Origin: Candidatus Omnitrophota bacterium
GTDB lineage: Bacteria; Omnitrophota; 4484-213
Direction of reading: 5' to 3'
Assembly (NCBI GenBank): GCA_003645805.1
Contig: QNCL01000004.1
Span: 1 to 35,730, forward strand
Length of the DNA stretch: 35,730 bases
This document shows positions 30,258-35,730 of the stretch, piece by piece. The notes beneath the pieces are model-generated. The model ran no database searches, was not told where the DNA came from, and saw only the letters and a list, made by a program, of their open reading frames with translations. The first letter of the stretch is position 1, and every line of letters starts with the position of its first letter. Made by a program: the position numbers and the translations under genes.

Positions 30258-31944
30258 GCTGATAATAACAAGTATCTGTATGTCTTTTCTATTTTCTTCT
30301 CTTTCTTTTGCCCAAGAAGAGAAAGAGATGATACCAAAAGAACAAGGAGAGATCTCTCTTCCGTACTCTTCTCCCTCCCCCCCAGGAGAGAAGGAAGCCA
30401 GGGTGCTGGAGATTAGCAAACTCCCTGAGGAGGGCTACTACTCAATGGAGTTGCGCGATATAGAACTCCAGGACCTTCTGCGTGTTCTCTCTCGGGATTA
30501 TAAACTAAATATTGTGCTCTCTGATGAGGTGAAAGGGAGGATAACAGCGAGTTTTAACAGGATAACCCTTAAACAAGCACTTGATGCTATCCTTAAGATA
30601 AAAGGATATACCTTTAAGGAGGAAGAGGGGATAATCAAGGTAATCAAGGAACCCAAGATAAGAAAGTTCTTTCCCTTGTTTTATATCTCTGCGGAGCAGA
30701 TCAAGGATTCTCTTTCTGAACTTAAGTCTTCGGAAGGGAAGATTATCATTGATGACAGGTCAAATACAATAATGGTTATAGACCTTCCTGAGAATGTGCG
30801 GAAGATAGAGGAGTTCATCTATATGGTAGATGTAAAACAACCTCAGGTGCTTATTGAAGCAGAGATACTGGAGACAACCGTAGGCGCCCTTGAGGAGATC
30901 GGGACAAAATGGGCTTCTACTATTGTCAGTTATACCGCTCCCAGTCGTTCTACCTCTTTCCCTTTACATGGATTTATCATTGCGGGAAAGAAAGAACCCA
31001 CTTTTGAGTTAGGAAATCTGACTATTTTGCCTCCCGGAGAGGAGGCTTCTATTCTCTTAAGGATGCTTGCTTCTCATTCTCATACACGGTTTTTAGCCAA
31101 ACCCAGAATTTGTGTGCTTAATGGTGAGGAGGCTAATATTGATATCTCTACAGATGCGGTAGTTTCTGTGAAAGAGACTGTAGAAACTACAGAGACTGGT
31201 TCAATCACCAGCACACAGGCAGAGAGAAGAAAGATCGGCACTACTTTAACCGTTACTCCCACCGTTGATAAGGAAGGGTTTATTACCTTAAAGATTAAGC
31301 CTACAGTAAGCACAGCGGCAGATTCCAGGTTTACCGGGTATATTGATCCTCAAGAGCGGAGTTTGGAGACGGTTTTGAGGGTAAAAGATGGACAGACGCT
31401 GGTAATGGGAGGACTTATCTCCAAGACCACAAAGGAGAGCGTGAACAAGGTTCCTTTCTTTGGGGATATTCCTTTCTTTGGGGGGTTGTTTAGATACAAA
31501 CAGGAGAATGAGGAGGAGAACGAGTTGCTTATATTTATCACTCCCCATATTGTTTCAGATACTTCTTCCGAGCAGGAAAAGGAAAGCGGTGTTTTGGATA
31601 AAGAACAGAAGAAAGAAGGAGAGGAGGAAAGAGGAAAAATCATAAACTCTCTTCCAGAGTACCAGAGGTATATTTCTCAGAAGATTCGCCGTTATGCTCA
31701 TCTCCACCCTCCCGCAAAAGAGAGAGGAGAAGGAGAGGTAAGTGTAGAGTTTATTGTTCTTCCCAATGGCAGTTTGAAGCAGATTCCGGAGATAGTTTTC
31801 TCCTCCAATGAGGATTTAAATGACTGGGCAATTGACTGTGTGATCAACGCCTCTCCTTTCTTTCCTTTTGATATCCAATCTTCCCTTCCCGAGAGTGAGA
31901 GGAGATTTAAGATAACCCTTTATTATCGTCCCCATCAGTTCTGA
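30244..31944 (+). CDS. pilQ: PilQ/GspD-type secretin with a TonB-C-like C-terminal domain
   Basis: A 566-residue outer-membrane pore protein. It has a signal peptide (cleavage after A23 in SFAQ), a secretin/TonB short N-domain (about 67-135), an N1-type domain (140-205) and the secretin core (205-440), ending with VPFFGDIPFFGGLFRY and ELLIFITPHIV. After a charged linker (441-466) residues 467-566 match the TonB C-terminal domain pattern: an amphipathic helix, GEGEVSVEFIVLPNGSL, an SSN...L..WAI segment and PFFPFD, then a last strand. Secretins normally end in an S-domain or amphipathic helix for pilotin binding. The stop overlaps the convergent GGDEF gene by 38 bases. Pilus or secretion role is open, but PilT upstream favours a pilus. 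Confidence 0.92.
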   Translation: MLTDRLIITSICMSFLFSSLSFAQEEKEMIPKEQGEISLPYSSPSPPGEKEARVLEISKLPEEGYYSMELRDIELQDLLRVLSRDYKLNIVLSDEVKGRITASFNRITLKQALDAILKIKGYTFKEEEGIIKVIKEPKIRKFFPLFYISAEQIKDSLSELKSSEGKIIIDDRSNTIMVIDLPENVRKIEEFIYMVDVKQPQVLIEAEILETTVGALEEIGTKWASTIVSYTAPSRSTSFPLHGFIIAGKKEPTFELGNLTILPPGEEASILLRMLASHSHTRFLAKPRICVLNGEEANIDISTDAVVSVKETVETTETGSITSTQAERRKIGTTLTVTPTVDKEGFITLKIKPTVSTAADSRFTGYIDPQERSLETVLRVKDGQTLVMGGLISKTTKESVNKVPFFGDIPFFGGLFRYKQENEEENELLIFITPHIVSDTSSEQEKESGVLDKEQKKEGEEERGKIINSLPEYQRYISQKIRRYAHLHPPAKERGEGEVSVEFIVLPNGSLKQIPEIVFSSNEDLNDWAIDCVINASPFFPFDIQSSLPESERRFKITLYYRPHQF

Positions 31945-33247
31945 AACACACTCTATTTCTTCCTTCTTTCTTTGCCCGATAGAGCTCTGTATCTACCCAA
32001 TTGAGCAACTTTGTTCTTTCTATCCTTTCTCCCTTCGGTCCCCCAAAACTGACCACTCCAATGCTTACGGTTATCTTTATAGTCTCTCGTTCGCTGAGAG
32101 GAAAATTGTATTCCTCTATCACTTTGCGCAACTCTTCTGCCTTTTTTACTGCACCCTCTATATCTGTAGCGGGCAGGATGATAGTGAATTCCTCTCCTCC
32201 ATAGCGGGCACACAGATCATTGAAACGAGTATGTTCCTTTAAGATCTTACCTATATGCTGGAGCACCATATCTCCTGCTAAATGTCCATAGGTATCGTTT
32301 ACGGATTTGAAGTAATCAATATCCAGCATTAACAAACTTGCCTCTGAGCGATAGCGCGCACACCTTTCTATCTCTTGACGAAGAGATTTTTGGAAGTGGG
32401 AGTGGTTATACAACTCGGTCAATCTATCTATTACTGCTGACTCCGATTGCATCGCACTTCCTAAGGCGATAGAGCACAGATAAGCAAGTAAAGAAAGCCA
32501 CATCTTTCTTTCTCTCAGAAGCTGATAGAGGGAGGAGGAGAGAAATAGATTCATTATTCCGCGCACCTCGTTTTCTATAATCAGAGGAATAGAGACTAAA
32601 TAGGTATTTATACCCAAAGAATGCAGTTTTTCCTTCTTTATAAGAGAAAAGGCAGATATGTTTTCCAAGAAAATAGGTTCTTTTTTGGATATGATTTCAG
32701 AGATTATTTGCTCAGAAGGAGAGAAGTCTGTTTTCTCCAGTAAAGATTTGTCTATGTCATAGCCTATCTGGTACTCAAACTTTCCGGTTTGATAACTATA
32801 AGAGAGTAGATAACCCATCGCTTTTTCTCTCTCTGTTTTGGTGAAACTAATGAAACTATCGAGAATCAAACGCATCAACTTCTCCTTGTTCAGAGCAGAA
32901 CTCAGGTTTTGAGCAATCTCTAAGCAGAGAAGACTATAATTCTTCTCCGCCTTAAGTTTTTCTATTTCCCTCTCCATATCCTTTCTTCCATAAGACAATT
33001 CTTCAAGTCTATTAATGAGGATTATACTGAAGAAGATACTCAAGGACAGAAGGAAGATGATAAATAGGAAGGTAATAAGAAAGACGAGTTTAGGCTTTAT
33101 ATGGAGTTCGTTTGCCAGATAGATAAGAATCCAATCCAGCCCTCCAATGAGCATAGAGATGATGAGAATAATCAGCACAGAAGCCCAAATAATAATCCCG
33201 GTAAGGATAAACTTTTTTACCTTATCTATACTTGCCCTTCCTTCCAC
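31907..33247 (-). CDS. GAF-GGDEF diguanylate cyclase (canonical GGEEF, intact I-site)
   Basis: A 446-residue protein with two N-terminal membrane helices (about 12-35 and 54-79), a coiled coil (80-103), a GAF-like domain (105-262) and a GGDEF domain (272-440). The active loop is GGEEF (350-354), and RFND (341-344) exactly five residues upstream is an RxxD inhibitory site, so this should be an active, product-inhibited cyclase making c-di-GMP. DIDYFKSVNDTYGHLAGD is the usual metal/GTP-binding segment. The start is GTG at 33247, fixed by AGGAGG five bases before it. It faces the pilus operon tail to tail and its promoter is back to back with rfbA. The GAF ligand is unknown. Confidence 0.93.
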   Translation of the reverse strand: MEGRASIDKVKKFILTGIIIWASVLIILIISMLIGGLDWILIYLANELHIKPKLVFLITFLFIIFLLSLSIFFSIILINRLEELSYGRKDMEREIEKLKAEKNYSLLCLEIAQNLSSALNKEKLMRLILDSFISFTKTEREKAMGYLLSYSYQTGKFEYQIGYDIDKSLLEKTDFSPSEQIISEIISKKEPIFLENISAFSLIKKEKLHSLGINTYLVSIPLIIENEVRGIMNLFLSSSLYQLLRERKMWLSLLAYLCSIALGSAMQSESAVIDRLTELYNHSHFQKSLRQEIERCARYRSEASLLMLDIDYFKSVNDTYGHLAGDMVLQHIGKILKEHTRFNDLCARYGGEEFTIILPATDIEGAVKKAEELRKVIEEYNFPLSERETIKITVSIGVVSFGGPKGERIERTKLLNWVDTELYRAKKEGRNRVCFRTDGDDNKGLS

Positions 33248-33286
33248 TTTTTCCTCCTGCAGAATAGAGGGTTATACACTGATAAA

Positions 33287-33315
33287 ATTTTAGCAAATAT
33301 ATAAGAGGAATGCAA
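33287..33315 (-). promoter_or_regulatory. Putative promoter of the diguanylate cyclase gene
   Basis: On the minus strand TTGCAT (33310-33315) is followed after 17 bp by TAAAAT (33287-33292), with TG one base before the -10 (extended -10). It lies about 40 bp upstream of the GTG start. Called by eye. Confidence 0.55.
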
Positions 33316-33332
33316 GAAGAAATTTCTTATTG

Positions 33333-33354
33333 AACCACTTTCCAACCACTTTCC
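33333..33354 (+). repeat. Exact 11-bp tandem duplication next to an inverted repeat
   Basis: The unit AACCACTTTCC is present at 33333-33343 and 33344-33354 without mismatch. The second copy runs into the left arm of a perfect inverted repeat, so the block holds several TTTCC half-sites. Confidence 0.88.
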
Positions 33355-33370
33355 ACCCCAGGGGTGGAAA
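33350..33370. promoter_or_regulatory. Perfect 10-bp inverted repeat, operator-like, between divergent promoters
   Basis: TTTCCACCCC (33350-33359) and GGGGTGGAAA (33361-33370) are exact reverse complements around a single A. It lies ten bases upstream of the rfbA -35 box and 34 bases beyond the -35 of the divergent cyclase gene. There is no T-run after it in either direction, so a regulator site is more likely than a terminator. The binding protein is unknown. Confidence 0.6.
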
Positions 33371-33380
33371 TCGGGCAACC

Positions 33381-33409
33381 TTGACAAGAGCAAGAATCTC
33401 GGGTATATT
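33381..33409 (+). promoter_or_regulatory. Promoter of the rfbA-rfbC-rmuC operon
   Basis: A perfect TTGACA (33381-33386) is followed after 17 bp by TATATT (33404-33409). The expected start near 33416 gives a leader of under 30 bases containing the duplicated ribosome site of rfbA. Confidence 0.7.
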
Positions 33410-33419
33410 CTTTTTCTGA

Positions 33420-33441
33420 ACAGGAGAGATACAGGAGAGAT
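33420..33441 (+). repeat. Exact 11-bp tandem duplication of the rfbA Shine-Dalgarno region
   Basis: ACAGGAGAGAT occurs at 33420-33430 and 33431-33441. Each copy contains AGGAGA. The second copy is correctly spaced for the rfbA ATG at 33444; the first is one helical turn further upstream. Confidence 0.88.
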
Positions 33442-33443
33442 AG

Positions 33444-34325
33444 ATGAAAGGGATAATCCTGGCGGGAGGAAAGGGAACTCGTTTATATCCTATCACAAAA
33501 GGGATTGGTAAGCAACTCCTTCCTGTGTATAACAAGCCAATGATCTATTATCCGTTATCTACCCTGATGCTTGCAGGACTAAGAGAGATTCTGATTATCT
33601 CCACCAAACAGGATATCTCCCATTTTCAAAACCTTTTATCCGATGGAAGAGATTTAGGAATAACCCTTTCCTATGCTGTGCAAGAGAAACCAAGAGGAAT
33701 AGCCGAGGCTTTTATAATAGGAGAGGAGTTTATTAAAAAGGATAGTGTAGCATTGATATTAGGGGATAATATCTTTTTTGGGCATAATCTGGTTCATCTA
33801 TTGAAGGAGATAAGCAGTAGCCTTCGGGAGGGAGCAGTAATATTGGGTTATTATGTGAAGGACCCTGAGAGATATGGAGTTATTGAGTTTGATAAGGAAG
33901 GAGCAGTGGTTTCTATACAGGAGAAACCAAGCCATCCTCGTTCTAACTATGCGATATGTGGACTCTATTTTTATGACAATGAGGTTATCAGAATTGCAAA
34001 AGGGATAAGGCCTTCAAGGCGCGGAGAACTGGAGATTAGTGCAGTTAACAACCAATACCTTAAAAAGGGTAAACTAAAAGTGAAGGTGCTGGGGAGAGGA
34101 TATGCTTGGCTGGATATGGGCACCTATGATTCTCTAATAGAGGCTTCCCTTTTTATCAAGACTATAGAGGAAAGGCAAGGATTGAAGATAGGGTGTATAG
34201 AAGAGGTTGCTTACCGAATGGGTTATATTGACAAAAAGCAACTGAGGAGGTTAGCGCAGAGGATAGATACAAGTTATGGGAGATATCTGTTAGAGATTCT
34301 TAAAGAAACAGAGCAGAGAGGTTAA
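33444..34325 (+). CDS. rfbA: Glucose-1-phosphate thymidylyltransferase
   Basis: A 293-residue nucleotidyltransferase that makes dTDP-glucose, the first step to dTDP-rhamnose and related sugars. It opens with ILAGGKGTRLYPIT (nucleotide binding), followed by KQLLPVYNKPMIYYPLS, the LGDNIFFG metal-binding motif, EKP repeats, and GRGYAWLDMGTYDSLIEA near the C-terminus. Length and motifs are those of RmlA. It has two copies of a ribosome site in a duplicated 11-bp unit and a good promoter of its own. rfbC follows after one base; rfbB and rfbD are not in the window. Confidence 0.95.
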   Translation: MKGIILAGGKGTRLYPITKGIGKQLLPVYNKPMIYYPLSTLMLAGLREILIISTKQDISHFQNLLSDGRDLGITLSYAVQEKPRGIAEAFIIGEEFIKKDSVALILGDNIFFGHNLVHLLKEISSSLREGAVILGYYVKDPERYGVIEFDKEGAVVSIQEKPSHPRSNYAICGLYFYDNEVIRIAKGIRPSRRGELEISAVNNQYLKKGKLKVKVLGRGYAWLDMGTYDSLIEASLFIKTIEERQGLKIGCIEEVAYRMGYIDKKQLRRLAQRIDTSYGRYLLEILKETEQRG

Positions 34326-34326
34326 A

Positions 34327-34905
34327 ATGGCTTTTCGCTTCAGTAGGCTTGCTATACCCGAGGTGATTCTCATTGAACCTCAGGTGTTTGAGGACGAGCG
34401 CGGGTTCTTTATGGAGGTATATGTGCAGGAAGAATTTAGGAAATTCGGGATAAAGGAGAATTTCATTCAAGACAACCATTCATATTCCAGGAGAGGAGTA
34501 ATAAGAGGTTTGCATTTTCAGTCTGGAAACCGTGCTCAGTCCAAATTGGTAAGATGTATAAAAGGAGAGATCTTTGATGTAGTGGTAGATGTGCGCAAAG
34601 GTTCACCCTCCTATGGAAGATACCTTTCCGTCATTCTCTCCGAGGAGAACAGAAGGATGCTTTATGTTCCAAAAGGTTTTGCCCATGGATTTTGTGCACT
34701 TAAAGAGGGAACAGAGGTAGTGTATAAATGCGATGAGATTTACTCTCCTGCGGAGGAGAAAGGGATTATCTGGAATGATAAGGAGATCAATATCTCCTGG
34801 CCAATTACCACCCCTCTTCTTTCTCTTAAAGATAGAAGTTGGCCTCCTCTCCGAGAGGTAGATAGTGGCTTTGTCTACTCTCAGCAGAATAGAGCAAGGG
34901 AATGA
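34327..34905 (+). CDS. rfbC: dTDP-4-dehydrorhamnose 3,5-epimerase
   Basis: The 192-residue cupin-fold epimerase has the RmlC signatures: FEDERGFFMEVY at the start, RGVIRGLHFQ with the catalytic His H63, GEIFDVVVDVRKGSPSYG, PKGFAHGFCAL and the acid/base Tyr region VVYKCDEIYSPAEEKGIIWND. It converts dTDP-4-keto-6-deoxyglucose to the rhamnose-series ketosugar. It follows rfbA by one base and overlaps rmuC by four bases (ATGA), so all three are co-translated. Together with rfbA it points to deoxysugar-containing surface glycan. Confidence 0.95.
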   Translation: MAFRFSRLAIPEVILIEPQVFEDERGFFMEVYVQEEFRKFGIKENFIQDNHSYSRRGVIRGLHFQSGNRAQSKLVRCIKGEIFDVVVDVRKGSPSYGRYLSVILSEENRRMLYVPKGFAHGFCALKEGTEVVYKCDEIYSPAEEKGIIWNDKEINISWPITTPLLSLKDRSWPPLREVDSGFVYSQQNRARE

Positions 34906-35730
34906 ATGTTCTAATACTCGGATTGCTTGTTTTGGTTATTCTTATCTTACTCCTTCTCCTTAAATCCAGAGAGAGGAGGGGAGAGGTTTTATTGCTCAGT
35001 CAGCAGATGGGTCAGTTAACCACTCAACTGAATGAGCAACTGAATGCCATAGTCCAGCAGGTTAATCAAAGGCTTAAGGAAAATACCCAGATGCTTCAGG
35101 AGAACAGTAGAAGTATCAATGAAAGATTAGATAGAGCAGCGGCAGTAATTTCTCCTTTGCAGAATAAATTGGGAGAGTTAGGAGAGGCGAGCAAGAGGAT
35201 GATCGAGATAGGTAAGGATATCTCGCGTTTGGAAACTTTGCTGAAAGCACCCAAATTCCGTGGAGAGATTGGTGAATTCTTATTAGAAAACCTGCTCGCA
35301 CAGATTCTCCCTAAAGATTTCTTTAGATTGCAGTATAGGTTTAAGAGCGGGGAAAAGGTGGATGCGGTAATCTGTTTAGGAGAGAGGATAGTTCCTGTGG
35401 ATTCCAAATTCCCTCTGGAAAGCTTTAGAAGATTAATAGAAGAAGACAGAGAAGTGGAGAAGAGGAGGTTATATAAGGAGTTTGAGCGGGATGTGAAAAG
35501 GCATATCGAGGAGATTGCCAATAAGTATATCCTTCCCGATGAAGGGACATATAACTTTGCCCTTATGTATATTCCGGCAGAGAATATATACTATGAGACC
35601 ATAACTCGCCAGGAAGAGAAAGGTATCTGGTCTTATGCCCTTGCGCGCAAGGTAATTCCTGTCTCTCCTAATAGTTTCTATGCTTATCTTATGGTTATTG
35701 TGGAAGGATTACGCGGGATGCAGATAGAGA
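34902..35730 (+). CDS. rmuC: DNA recombination protein RmuC family, partial (C-terminus off the right edge)
   Basis: An open frame from the ATG at 34902 to the window end, 276 residues visible. An N-terminal membrane helix (about residues 3-21) is followed by a coiled coil (24-90) and the RmuC nuclease-like domain: APKFRGEIGEFLLENLL, KVDAVICLGERIVPVDSKFPLESF, KYILPDEGTYNFALMYIPAENIYYE and a VSPNSFYAYL segment. RmuC limits inversions between short repeats in E. coli; its biochemical role is poorly known. Its start overlaps the rfbC stop as ATGA. The next ATG at 34906 hits a stop at once, so 34902 is correct. The missing part should be the last 100 or so residues. Confidence 0.9.
   Translation, partial: MNVLILGLLVLVILILLLLLKSRERRGEVLLLSQQMGQLTTQLNEQLNAIVQQVNQRLKENTQMLQENSRSINERLDRAAAVISPLQNKLGELGEASKRMIEIGKDISRLETLLKAPKFRGEIGEFLLENLLAQILPKDFFRLQYRFKSGEKVDAVICLGERIVPVDSKFPLESFRRLIEEDREVEKRRLYKEFERDVKRHIEEIANKYILPDEGTYNFALMYIPAENIYYETITRQEEKGIWSYALARKVIPVSPNSFYAYLMVIVEGLRGMQIE

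Noticed and set aside
33350..33370. Inverted repeat read as a rho-independent terminator
   Set aside because: The loop would be very tight and neither side has a T-run; it also lies upstream of both divergent genes rather than after a gene.
1..35730. CRISPR array, insertion sequence, prophage, integrase or rRNA
   Set aside because: No regularly spaced repeats, transposase or phage genes, or rRNA segments were seen anywhere in the window.

Overview
The window looks like a piece of a Gram-negative bacterial chromosome. It has an LptD-type LPS assembly protein, an outer-membrane secretin, a type IV pilus/type II secretion machine and signal peptides. The gene mix (membrane pyrophosphatase, GspG-like pilins, radical-SAM/glycosyltransferase clusters, many GGDEF/GAF proteins, few terminators, long head-to-tail operons) reminds me of uncultured lineages such as Omnitrophota. 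That placement is from memory and is weak. No rRNA, CRISPR array, insertion sequence, integrase or phage gene was seen, so most of this is ordinary chromosomal backbone. The novelty lies in domain architecture and in the regulatory DNA.

Layout. (1) 1-5348, minus strand: a tightly packed five-gene cluster read from right to left: a B12-binding-type radical SAM enzyme, a DegT/DnrJ-type aminotransferase, a polyprenyl-phosphate sugar transferase (GT2), a radical SAM/SPASM enzyme and a GT39-type membrane glycosyltransferase that runs off the left edge. It probably makes or modifies a surface glycan or lipid. (2) 5349-5613: divergent promoters. (3) 5614-15149, plus strand: pth, membrane pyrophosphatase, purH, three tRNAs (Gln-CTG, Leu-GAG, Glu-CTC), purB, an unknown protein, purM, accD and a MalK/UgpC-type ABC ATPase. 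(4) 15149-21348: lptD, a nucleotide-sugar dehydrogenase, a FIST sensor protein and a GAF-GGDEF protein with a degenerate GGDDF site. (5) 21335-31944: a pilus/secretion operon with its own consensus promoter: pilT, pilB, a cysteine-rich secreted protein, two GspG-like pilins, pilC, a pilM-pilN fusion, pilO, pilP and a pilQ-type secretin. (6) 31907-33247, minus: a GAF-GGDEF diguanylate cyclase overlapping the secretin gene tail to tail. (7) 33248-33443: divergent promoters around a perfect inverted repeat. (8) 33444-35730, plus: rfbA, rfbC and the start of rmuC.

How the parts fit. The centre of interest is the pilus operon. Its assembly ATPase carries an N-terminal tandem motif with the spacing of the c-di-GMP-binding MshEN domain. 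Two GGDEF proteins flank the operon, so c-di-GMP control of pilus or secretion activity is a reasonable inference. Several operon proteins have unusual architecture: a secretin with a TonB-C-like tail, PilM and PilN joined in one chain as in GspL, a pilin with two GspG-like heads in tandem, and a secreted protein that begins with an arthropod-defensin-like cysteine framework followed by two WSxC repeats.

Three regulatory spots carry exact 11-bp tandem duplications: the pth -10 box, an operator-like element and the rfbA Shine-Dalgarno region. All calls rest on reading the sequence and on family knowledge; no database search was run.
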